Shown here piece after piece: positions 1-5,399 of a DNA stretch of 8,478 nt. Location of the stretch: the NCBI GenBank assembly GCA_009936885.1, contig JAACDT010000206.1, positions 1-8,478 on the forward strand, written 5' to 3'. The notes beneath the pieces are model-generated. The model saw nothing but the letters and a program-made list of their open reading frames with translations, did no database searches and was not told the DNA's origin. Source of the stretch: Alphaproteobacteria bacterium (GTDB lineage Bacteria > Pseudomonadota > Alphaproteobacteria > Puniceispirillales > Puniceispirillaceae). The position numbers were made by a program, and so were the translations under genes. Position 1 is the first letter of the stretch. Each line of letters begins with the position of its first letter.

Positions 1-350
1 AGAAACCCTCCTGCTATAGTAATGTTTTTCATGAACATCATCATTTCAACTTGTTCCGCAAAATTAACATGGAAAAGGATGGCTGACATAAGACAAAAGC
101 CTGCAAGAAGAACTGCGAAAATTCGTGTTTTCCAACCAGCTATGATCGCCACTCCCCCTAACACCTCGAGTGCAATAACTAGCGGCAGCAAAGCTCCTGG
201 CACGCCCATGGCATCCATCCAGCCTGCTGTACTATCATAGTTGCCAATTTTGTTAAGACCAGACATGACGAACATGCCAGAAATCAGCAGCCGCCCAATG
301 GGAGCCGAAAAAGGGCCAATGAGAGAAAATAAGTTATCTAGTTTTGACAT
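1..350 (-). CDS. DoxX family membrane protein, C-terminus cut by window edge
   Basis: The minus strand from ATG at 350 is open to the window edge, giving 116 residues of a small integral membrane protein. The sequence matches the DoxX pattern: a first hydrophobic segment ending in GMFVMSGLNKI (about residues 22-36), a loop with the family-typical GVP motif (about 49-51), a second membrane segment (about 54-72) rich in Gly with LEVLGG, a third (about 77-93), and the characteristic MKNITIAGGF at the start of the last helix. Family members are about 120-150 residues, so only the end is missing. AGGA lies 9 nt before the ATG. The gene lies 48 bp downstream of the small cysteine-rich gene and is probably cotranscribed with it. 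DoxX proteins are loosely tied to respiratory-chain and redox-stress functions; the specific role here is unknown. The plus-strand ORFs over this stretch are shadows. Confidence 0.9.
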   Translation of the reverse strand, partial: MSKLDNLFSLIGPFSAPIGRLLISGMFVMSGLNKIGNYDSTAGWMDAMGVPGALLPLVIALEVLGGVAIIAGWKTRIFAVLLAGFCLMSAILFHVNFAEQVEMMMFMKNITIAGGF

Positions 351-398
351 TGAAATATTTCCTAAAAAAAGTGAGAGGATAGTGACGAACCAGCGTCT

Positions 399-536
399 CT
401 ATTTTTTGGCTTTTTCTGCCTGCCGTGTTTCGTATGCAGTTTTCTTTTCCTGATAATTTTCCTCAGACAGGGCGTGCCATCCAATACAATTACCTGTTGG
501 AGAACGGCCACAGCCACATTGTGGTGGTTCACTCAT
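399..536 (-). CDS. 45-aa cysteine-rich protein with CDGSH-like metal site
   Basis: This short minus-strand gene starts at ATG 536, with GGAG 8 nt upstream, and stops at TAG 399-401. Its 45 residues contain CGCGRSPTGNCIGWH (7-21), so Cys7, Cys9, Cys17 and His21 are spaced C-x-C-x7-C-x3-H. The CDGSH iron-sulfur consensus is CxCxx(S/T)xxxPxCDG(S/A/T)H. This protein keeps the first two Cys, the Ser, the Gly and the final His, but has one residue fewer before the third Cys and IGW in place of DGS. The tail (22-45) is charged, Lys/Glu-rich and probably helical. I have a general memory of similar short conserved hypothetical proteins in proteobacteria, with no assigned function. Metal or 2Fe-2S binding is inferred from the motif only. 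It leads the DoxX gene and diverges from the LysR gene. Confidence 0.8.
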   Translation of the reverse strand: MSEPPQCGCGRSPTGNCIGWHALSEENYQEKKTAYETRQAEKAKK

Positions 537-558
537 AATCAAAACTCCGTTTGCATCT

Positions 559-564
559 TTTATA
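559..564 (-). promoter_or_regulatory. Possible -10 box of the leftward DoxX operon
   Basis: On the minus strand this reads TATAAA, 23-28 bases before the start codon of the 45-residue gene. At 16-18 bp spacing there is no recognisable -35 box (AAAGTC or TAAAGT). A promoter with a fair -10 and poor -35 beside a divergent LysR gene is the usual arrangement for an activator-dependent promoter. No clear T-N11-A LysR box could be fixed by eye. This is a weak call. Confidence 0.3.
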
Positions 565-584
565 TTAATTTACCTAAGGATGAC

Positions 585-612
585 TTTACATTAATAATCT
601 GAAAATTATAAT
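585..612 (+). promoter_or_regulatory. Promoter of the LysR-type regulator gene
   Basis: TTTACA (585-590, five of six matches to the -35 consensus) is followed after 16 bp by a perfect TATAAT (607-612). Transcription would begin near 619, leaving about 32 nt of leader before the ATG at 651. The box lies in the shared divergent region, so the LysR protein bound here could repress its own gene while acting on the leftward operon. ATTAAT occurs at 564-569 and again at 590-595, in the -35 region, and may be part of a binding site; that last point is a guess. Confidence 0.6.
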
Positions 613-650
613 AACTTCATTTGTATTTAACTATTACACTGAGATTAACA

Positions 651-1574
651 ATGAGTCTTTATGCCACTGGTTTTGAGGTAATGCGAAAGGTTGCCATTCA
701 TGCAAGCTTTTCTAAAGCTGCGATTGCTCTGGGTGTTTCTGGAGCGGCCGTTAGCAGACAAATCAAAACACTTGAAGAGCGCCTAGGCCTGGTTCTATTT
801 CACAGAACAACGCGCTCGGTTGTTATTACCGAAGCTGGAAAGAGACTGATCGATACACTTAATCGAGGGGATGATGAAGTATCTCAACTTCTTGAGCAAC
901 TAGCAGAAGGAAAGGAGCGCCCCTCAGGGCGGTTAAAGATTAATGCACCGATGGGTTTTGGCGAGAAGTTTTTGATTGGGCCAATTGCAGACTATGCCCG
1001 ATTATACCCCGATGTAATTGTTGACGCCGAATTTAACGATAAGCGCGTTCACCTTGTTGATGAAGGCTATGACCTTGTTGTCCGTATTGGCGCATTAGAA
1101 GATTCAGGCTTGATCGCAAAACGCCTCTGCGATTGTCCATCGTATTTATGTGCAAGCCCCTCTTTTATAGAGCGTCACGGCACGCCAAAGACACCAGATG
1201 ACCTTCGTACACTGCCTGCAGTTATCTACACAAATTCTTCATCGGGGTCTGTCTTTAATTACCGCTCTACCGCGGGACAGCATAGCTCTATAAATCTTAA
1301 GGCCGCTATTTATGCTAACAGCACTGGCATGTTGTTGGAGAGCGCGGTGCAAGGTATTGGGTTTGCCCAATTACCTGAATTTGTATGTCAGCAAAATCTT
1401 GAGGACGGTAAATTAATAAAGCTACTACCAGATAATGAAATCATGCCAGAAAAAGGTATTTATGTTATCTATCCAGACAAAAGGTTCCTGCCACTCAAGG
1501 TAAGAAAATTTATTGATATGCTGTCCGAGCGCCTTGGCAAAAATGGATATATACCTGCGCCCAATGCCTCGTAA
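651..1574 (+). CDS. LysR-family transcriptional regulator
   Basis: This 307-residue protein has the normal length and layout of a LysR-type regulator. An N-terminal winged helix-turn-helix covers about residues 1-62, with ASFSKAAIALGVSGAAVSRQI as the helix-turn-helix and the family signature LEERLGLVLFHRTTRSVVIT after it. A linker helix (about 63-90) and a periplasmic-binding-protein-like effector domain (about 91-295) follow. The sequence style (SGRLKINAPMGFGEKF, then YPDV) is that of the CrgA/AaeR-like group. The start at ATG 651 is preferred over an in-frame TTG at 621, because it gives the usual N-terminus directly before the helix-turn-helix, has GAG 7 nt upstream, and leaves the promoter at 585-612 outside the gene. 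The gene diverges from the small-Cys-protein/DoxX pair, its likely target. The effector is unknown. Confidence 0.95.
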   Translation: MSLYATGFEVMRKVAIHASFSKAAIALGVSGAAVSRQIKTLEERLGLVLFHRTTRSVVITEAGKRLIDTLNRGDDEVSQLLEQLAEGKERPSGRLKINAPMGFGEKFLIGPIADYARLYPDVIVDAEFNDKRVHLVDEGYDLVVRIGALEDSGLIAKRLCDCPSYLCASPSFIERHGTPKTPDDLRTLPAVIYTNSSSGSVFNYRSTAGQHSSINLKAAIYANSTGMLLESAVQGIGFAQLPEFVCQQNLEDGKLIKLLPDNEIMPEKGIYVIYPDKRFLPLKVRKFIDMLSERLGKNGYIPAPNAS

Positions 1575-1591
1575 CGCAAGCAAGTCGTTAC
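1571..1591 (+). terminator. Weak hairpin at the end of the LysR gene
   Basis: GTAACG (1571-1576) and CGTTAC (1586-1591) form a 6-bp stem with a 9-nt loop. The stem starts at the LysR stop codon and is followed by TATTTA rather than a real T-run. It may help end LysR transcription, but it is a poor intrinsic terminator by sequence. Confidence 0.25.
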
Positions 1592-1619
1592 TATTTAGCG
1601 CATGACATTTCTTAACAGC

Positions 1620-1653
1620 CAGCGATTTGATCGCTGCCCATGGAACCTATAAT
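1620..1653 (+). promoter_or_regulatory. Possible promoter of the 2OG oxygenase gene with overlapping inverted repeat
   Basis: A perfect TATAAT stands at 1648-1653. TTGATC at 1627-1632 is the best -35 candidate but leaves only 15 bp between the boxes. A 7-bp inverted repeat, CAGCGAT-TTG-ATCGCTG (1620-1636), covers that -35 and could be a regulator binding site. Read as RNA it could instead be a LysR-gene terminator stem, but no T-run follows. Transcription from this -10 would leave about 50 nt of leader before the ATG at 1713. Confidence 0.4.
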
Positions 1654-1712
1654 TTAGTCAAACCTTCTAACCTCGCAAGGAGAGTGTTAGCTTTTGAAAG
1701 TAGGCGATTCAG

Positions 1713-2254
1713 ATGCGTGAGCTATTCCAACTATGGTCCGCCAGCTTAACAGATAAGCAGATTGACGATATTATCCGAGCCGCTACTTTCCAACCTGGGC
1801 AGGGAGCTACTATCTTTGCCTCTTCTGAGGTGGTCGCAGAACACGGGTGAGCACGATCCGCTGGCTAACAGAACAATGGGTACAGGATTTGCTATGGCAT
1901 TATGTCAGAAGGGCAAATTATGACACGTTCGCTATAGATGTTGATAACAAAGCGGAAATGCAATTCACAGAATATTATGCTCAACAGGGCGGTCATTATG
2001 ATTGGCATCAGGATGTTCACTGGAATGGCCAGGCAGACACTGACAGAAAACTCTCAGTTACAGTGCAACTTAGCGATACATCAGAATATAAAGGCGGTGA
2101 TTTTGAATTTGATGAAGTAAAAACAACTGCCGACTTCAGGTCAAAAGGAACTGTGGTGGTTTTCCCCTCTTACCTGCGGCACCGCGTTCTACCCCTTACG
2201 TCAGGCACAAGACGCTCACTTGTTGCCTGGTTTTTTGGGCCGCGATGGAAATAA
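1713..2254 (+). pseudogene. 2OG-Fe(II) oxygenase gene split by a 1-base frameshift
   Basis: Two adjoining reading frames make up one gene. ATG 1713 (AGG 8 nt upstream) encodes 45 residues beginning MRELFQLWSASLTDKQ, then meets TGA at 1848-1850. The next frame begins at GTG 1847, overlaps that stop and runs 135 residues to TAA 2252-2254. Adding one base near 1841-1848 (for example CACCGGGTG instead of CACGGGTG) restores a continuous protein of about 180 residues. The second part carries the cupin-fold iron site: HQD (H99-x-D101 in restored numbering), a distal His in RHRVLP (H157), and an Arg at about 167-168 in GTRRSL for 2-oxoglutarate. The family, common in marine bacteria and cyanophages, hydroxylates protein or small-molecule substrates; the substrate here is unknown. 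Everything except the one base looks intact, so a recent mutation or a sequencing error are both possible. The GTG could allow reinitiation, but the product would lack its N-terminal 45 residues. Confidence 0.85.
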
Positions 2255-2384
2255 CCTGGCAAAGCGCGAAACTCAGACTCGCCTATTTCCATCAAAACCT
2301 GCTTTAGATTTCATCATATCAAATTTCTTTTGAAATGCTAACAGTCTGATTAGAAACATAATTAGAAAATAATTTAGAATCTAC
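2255..2384. other. Intergenic stretch with no recognised gene
   Basis: Between the oxygenase stop and the lacI promoter I see AT-rich DNA with only short weak dyads, for example TCAAA-TTTCT-TTTGA at about 2319-2333. There is no convincing terminator, small gene or RNA. Confidence 0.5.
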
Positions 2385-2414
2385 TTGCTTTAAATCGTTT
2401 TGGTTGCGTAAGAT
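2385..2414 (+). promoter_or_regulatory. Promoter of the lacI-type gene (possibly of the whole cluster)
   Basis: TTGCTT (2385-2390) and TAAGAT (2409-2414) are separated by 18 bp. Transcription would start near 2421, in the middle of the palindromic operator that begins at the last base of the -10. No comparable promoter is visible between lacI and the transporter genes, so this one may also feed them. Confidence 0.55.
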
Positions 2415-2427
2415 GGAAACGTTTCCA
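2414..2427. promoter_or_regulatory. LacI-family operator, perfect 14-bp palindrome
   Basis: TGGAAACGTTTCCA is a perfect inverted repeat with the central CG typical of LacI/GalR-family operators, where the hinge helices insert in the minor groove. It overlaps the end of the -10 box and the likely transcription start, and ends 14 bp before the start codon of a LacI-type gene. Autorepression is the direct reading. I found no second copy upstream of the binding-protein gene or of the gap gene. Confidence 0.85.
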
Positions 2428-2430
2428 CTT

Positions 2431-2434
2431 GGAG
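2431..2434 (+). promoter_or_regulatory. Ribosome binding site that fixes the lacI TTG start
   Basis: GGAG sits 7 nt before TTG 2442. No ATG or GTG in the frame has a comparable site, and the TTG gives the standard LacI N-terminus, so it is taken as the start. Confidence 0.75.
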
Positions 2435-2441
2435 TGCGCTC

Positions 2442-3488
2442 TTGAAACAACCTTCGACAATCAAAGATGTAGCAAAACTAGCGCAATGCGGTGTGGCAAC
2501 TGTTAGTCGTGTTTTAAATAGCACAGGACCAGCAAGTGCAGAAACAAAAGAGCGTGTTCTTGATGCTGTTGAAAAATTAAAATTTGAATTTAGTGAAGTT
2601 GGGCGTTCTTTACAAAGTAGCACAACGCGCACAATTGGCTGTGTGATACCGTCATTGGCTAACCCTGTTTATGCCGATGCGGTGCAGGGTGTTCAAGAAA
2701 CTTTCCATGAAGCAGGATATCAAACGTTACTTGTTTGTACTAACTATAAAAGAAACGTGGAAACTAAAGCTATTCGCACGTTAATGTCAAAACAGGTGGA
2801 TGGATTTGTTCTCACTGTAAGTGACGCCTTATCTAGTCAGGGCTTAAGGTCAATCCAAAGCCGAGAAATTCCGCATTGTCTTCTATTTAATAGGGCGCCT
2901 TCAGATGCACAAAGTTGGGCAGTTGACGATTATTCTGCCGCGTTGAGGGTAGTTGATGAGTTTGTTTCGATGGGACATATTCATCTTGGTTTTCTGGCAC
3001 TGAAATTCAAAACATCTGACCGAGCTCGCCAACGATATAAAGGATTTATTGAGGGGTGTTTCACTAATAAATTAGAACGTCCAGCATTATTAGAAATTGC
3101 AGAAGATACTGAGAATCTAGATGTTTTGTTGGCTAATTTTTTAAAGGAAAATCCGTCAATCACTGGTATCTTTGCCTCTAACGATATTTTAGCGCTTGCG
3201 ACAATTCGGAGCCTCCGCGCTATCCAATTACGAGTACCTAAAGACGTATCAGTAGTTGGTTTTGATGGCATTCACGTAGGCGAAATGGTTGAACCAAGCT
3301 TAGCAACAATTGCCACAGAACCACGGATGCTCGGCCAGGGCGCAGCGCAGACTGTCCTGTCTTTTATTAATGATTTGCCACTTCCAGAACAACCCGAACT
3401 ATCACTTTCTTTTAGTTTCCGTAATGGAGGTAGCCTTGCACCTCGTATTGCAGAAAACCTCGGCGATGATGACGTCATCGCTTTTTAA
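2442..3488 (+). CDS. LacI-family transcriptional repressor of the transporter cluster
   Basis: This 348-residue protein has full LacI/GalR length. The N-terminal helix-turn-helix is STIKDVAKLAQCGVATVSRV (about residues 4-23), where VATVSRVLN is the recognition helix. A hinge follows (GRSLQSSTTRTIG, about 52-64), then a two-lobed periplasmic-binding-protein-like effector domain (about 62-340) with the typical GCVIPSLANP opening, TGIFASNDILALA and VSVVGFDG motifs. It starts with TTG, supported by GGAG 7 nt upstream. A perfect palindromic operator overlaps its promoter, so it very probably represses itself. The next genes, a binding-protein-dependent ABC importer and a phosphodiesterase, run the same way after 54 bp and are its likely regulon. 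The inducer is unknown; the imported compound or its breakdown product is the natural guess. Confidence 0.95.
   Translation: MKQPSTIKDVAKLAQCGVATVSRVLNSTGPASAETKERVLDAVEKLKFEFSEVGRSLQSSTTRTIGCVIPSLANPVYADAVQGVQETFHEAGYQTLLVCTNYKRNVETKAIRTLMSKQVDGFVLTVSDALSSQGLRSIQSREIPHCLLFNRAPSDAQSWAVDDYSAALRVVDEFVSMGHIHLGFLALKFKTSDRARQRYKGFIEGCFTNKLERPALLEIAEDTENLDVLLANFLKENPSITGIFASNDILALATIRSLRAIQLRVPKDVSVVGFDGIHVGEMVEPSLATIATEPRMLGQGAAQTVLSFINDLPLPEQPELSLSFSFRNGGSLAPRIAENLGDDDVIAF
3463..3486 (+). terminator. Intrinsic terminator overlapping the lacI stop codon
   Basis: GCGATGA (3463-3469) pairs with TCATCGC (3475-3481) to make a 7-bp stem with loop TGACG, followed directly by TTTTT (3482-3486). The T-run runs into the TAA stop of lacI, so the last codons double as the terminator. 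A moderate stem of this kind would let some transcripts through, which could set the ratio between repressor and transporter mRNA if both come from one promoter. Confidence 0.6.
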
Positions 3489-3542
3489 ACCTAACAATAA
3501 CTAGCCGCATAAATGGCTAAAATAATAATGGGAGAAATTTAC

Positions 3543-4538
3543 ATGAAACGTTTGCTTGCTGCAGCTGTTTTTGCAATGACATTCGCAACACAAGTATCCG
3601 CTGAGGATGCGGTATGCTATAACTGTCCACCACAATGGGCTGATTGGGCGTCAATGCTTAAGGCAATTGATAAAGAAATCGACGTTCAAATGCCGCATGA
3701 CAACAAAAACTCCGGCCAGACACTTAGCCAGCTTTTAGCAGAAAAAGATAGCCCAGTTGCTGATGTTGCTTATTATGGAGTAACAACTGGAATTAAAGCT
3801 GGTAACAAGGGTGTGGCAACGGCTTATAAGCCAACTGGTTTTGATGAAATTCCTGATGGCCTTAAGGATCCAAATGGAAAATGGTTTGCCATACATTATG
3901 GTTCATTAGGGTTTTTTGTAAATGTTGATGCCCTTGGCGGTGCTGCTGTTCCGCAGTGTTTTGCTGACCTGACAAAGCCAGAATATAAGGGCATGGTCGG
4001 CTATCTTGACCCATCCTCTGCTTTTGTTGGCTATGCTGGTGCAGTGGCTGCAAATATGGCGTTTGGTGGAGATTTAAATAACTTTGACCCAGCAATTAAA
4101 TATTTCAACGACCTTGGGAAAAACTCGCCTATAATTCCTAAGCAAACATCTTATGCACGCGTTGTATCAGGGGAAATTCCAATTCTTTTCGATTATGATT
4201 TCAATGCTTACCGAGGCAAATATGAAGAAGATGGAAATTTCGAATTTGTATTACCGTGTGAAGGTACGGTTCGCGTTCCCTACGTTATGAGCCTTGTTAA
4301 AAACGGTCCTAACCCAAAACTTGGCAAACGCGTTCTAGATTTCATTCTATCGGACAAAGGTCAGGCAATCTGGACAAATGCTTATTTACAGCCAGCGCGT
4401 CCTGTTAAACTTCCAAAAGAAGTTGCAGCAAAGTTTCTACCTGCCAGCGATTATGAGCGGGCAGTAGCAGTAGACTATGCAGCGATGGAAAAAGCCCAAG
4501 CCGGATTTGGTGAACGCTATCTGTCTGAAGTAAAATAA
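3543..4538 (+). CDS. Periplasmic solute-binding protein of an ABC importer
   Basis: The 331-residue protein begins with a clear Sec signal peptide, MKRLLAAAVFAMTFATQVSA, probably cut after residue 20. The start at ATG 3543 is preferred over ATG 3513, because it has GGGAG 8 nt upstream and puts the Lys-Arg directly before the hydrophobic core. The mature part resembles the AfuA/FbpA-like binding proteins (family 1/6 type): VADVAYYGVTTG, WFAIHYGSLGFFVN, KPEYKGMVGYLDPSS and the C-terminal LGKRVLDFILSDKGQ are typical positions in that fold. Four cysteines occur (25, 28, 139, 239), an unusual number that could form periplasmic disulfides. It is first in the transporter operon, before two permeases and an ATPase. 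The family handles iron, thiamine, phosphonates, hexose phosphates and similar anions. The phosphodiesterase downstream argues for an organophosphate ligand here; that is inference. Confidence 0.93.
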   Translation: MKRLLAAAVFAMTFATQVSAEDAVCYNCPPQWADWASMLKAIDKEIDVQMPHDNKNSGQTLSQLLAEKDSPVADVAYYGVTTGIKAGNKGVATAYKPTGFDEIPDGLKDPNGKWFAIHYGSLGFFVNVDALGGAAVPQCFADLTKPEYKGMVGYLDPSSAFVGYAGAVAANMAFGGDLNNFDPAIKYFNDLGKNSPIIPKQTSYARVVSGEIPILFDYDFNAYRGKYEEDGNFEFVLPCEGTVRVPYVMSLVKNGPNPKLGKRVLDFILSDKGQAIWTNAYLQPARPVKLPKEVAAKFLPASDYERAVAVDYAAMEKAQAGFGERYLSEVK

Positions 4539-4557
4539 CTGCATCATTTATTATAGG

Positions 4558-4583
4558 AGGGGCCAGGCTTGCGTCTGGCCTCT
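4558..4583 (+). promoter_or_regulatory. Strong intercistronic stem-loop between binding protein and permease
   Basis: AGGGGCCAGGC (4558-4568) pairs with GTCTGGCCTCT (4573-4583), an 11-bp stem with two G-U pairs and a TTGC tetraloop. No T-run follows, so it is not a classic terminator. Such structures between a binding-protein gene and its permease genes commonly protect the upstream mRNA from 3' decay and keep the binding protein in excess. It also swallows part of the only Shine-Dalgarno-like GGAGG (4556-4560) ahead of the permease. Confidence 0.75.
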
Positions 4584-4598
4584 AACTCTACCCCATGA
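4569..4598 (+). CDS. Possible 9-codon leader ORF coupled to the permease gene
   Basis: TTG 4569 has a strong AGGAGG-type site (GGAGG 4556-4560) 8 nt upstream and opens a frame of nine codons (MRLASNSTP) that ends in TGA 4596-4598. That stop overlaps the permease ATG at 4595-4597 as ATGA. The permease has no Shine-Dalgarno sequence of its own in the 11 nt between the hairpin and its start, so translation of this mini-ORF could deliver ribosomes to it. The TTG sits in the loop of the stem-loop. It is a pattern in the sequence; translation is unproven and coincidence is possible. Confidence 0.35.
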   Translation: MRLASNSTP

Positions 4599-5398
4599 CA
4601 AATCGAACATTTATAGTGCTGTGCTTGGTGCCACTTTTTATTTTCTCGATAGCGTTTCTGGCTTTGCCACTTATACGCCTATTTTTAGCTTCAGGCGAAG
4701 GTGCCGCAGGCTGGTCAGTCTATTTAGATATTCTGCGTAAACCCCGCTATCTCAATACATTAATACTCACTGTGTTAGTGTCTCTAGCGACAACCTTTGC
4801 AGCACTTGGCATTTCGACAACAGCCGGAATGTTCTTAGCGCGCAACCAATTTAAAGGAAGAGGCGTATTATTATCAATCTTAACTCTCCCACTTGCCTTC
4901 CCAGGGGTTGTCATTGGGTTTCTGATTATTCTTCTTGGGGGGCGTCAGGGGCTCATAAATCAAATAACACCTGGCCATGTTGTTTTTGCCTATTCAATTT
5001 TAGGCCTTTTCCTCGGGTATTTATACTTTTCGATTCCAAGAGTTTTATTAACCGTCATGGCCGCAGCAGAAAAACTTGACCCATCTCTTGAAGAGGCAGC
5101 TCGCACATTAGGGGCTTCGCCTTATCGCGTTGTGAAAGACGTCATTTTGCCTGGGTTAATGCCATCATTAATTGCCGCAGGAGCGATAGCATTTGCGACT
5201 GCGATGGGAGCATTTGGCACTGCTTTTACGCTCGCCACGAACATCGATGTTTTGCCAATGGTAATCTATACAGAGTTCACCCTATCGGCAAACATAGCGA
5301 TGGCTGCAGCGTTATCCATTTCTCTTGGCCTTGTTACATGGGTATTGCTACTTGTCGCCCGTAGCTTATCGGGCACAACTGTTGCGGCGGGAGGTTAA
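4595..5398 (+). CDS. ABC transporter permease, first subunit
   Basis: This 267-residue inner-membrane protein has about six hydrophobic segments: roughly residues 6-30, 55-80, 91-115, 127-155, 190-215 and 235-256. The cytoplasmic EAA loop is EEAARTLGASPYRVVKDVIL (about 166-185), with the conserved Gly, that docks on the ATPase. The length and layout fit the ThiP/PotB-like permeases that pair with AfuA-type binding proteins. ATG 4595 is the first possible start after an in-frame stop at 4583-4585, and the N-terminal membrane segment needs it. No good ribosome binding site is directly upstream; coupling to a leader ORF or to the upstream hairpin is possible. The stop is one base before the next permease start. 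Confidence 0.93.
   Translation: MTNRTFIVLCLVPLFIFSIAFLALPLIRLFLASGEGAAGWSVYLDILRKPRYLNTLILTVLVSLATTFAALGISTTAGMFLARNQFKGRGVLLSILTLPLAFPGVVIGFLIILLGGRQGLINQITPGHVVFAYSILGLFLGYLYFSIPRVLLTVMAAAEKLDPSLEEAARTLGASPYRVVKDVILPGLMPSLIAAGAIAFATAMGAFGTAFTLATNIDVLPMVIYTEFTLSANIAMAAALSISLGLVTWVLLLVARSLSGTTVAAGG
5389..5394 (+). promoter_or_regulatory. Ribosome binding site that fixes the second permease TTG start
   Basis: GGGAGG lies 5 nt before TTG 5400, inside the last codons of the first permease gene. The longer in-frame start at 5325 would overlap that gene by 74 bases and add a non-conserved N-terminus, so the TTG is chosen. Confidence 0.75.
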
Positions 5399-5399
5399 G

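Noticed and set aside
22..453. Two plus-strand ORFs covering this stretch
   Set aside because: They run opposite to the DoxX gene and the small Cys-rich gene, whose products look like real proteins; the plus-strand translations resemble no family.
621..650. Upstream TTG start for the LysR gene
   Set aside because: It adds ten non-conserved residues, begins only about 2 nt after the predicted transcription start, and ATG 651 gives the normal N-terminus.
1620..1636. CAGCGAT/ATCGCTG stem as a terminator for the LysR gene
   Set aside because: No T-run follows; it fits better as a dyad over a promoter, so it is reported there with low confidence.
1847..2254. A separate small gene starting at GTG 1847
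   Set aside because: The upstream frame from 1713 supplies the missing N-terminal part of the same family, so this is the second half of one frameshifted gene.
2981..3478. Antisense ORFs opposite lacI
   Set aside because: Shadows of a well-supported LacI-family gene with no ribosome binding site or family resemblance.
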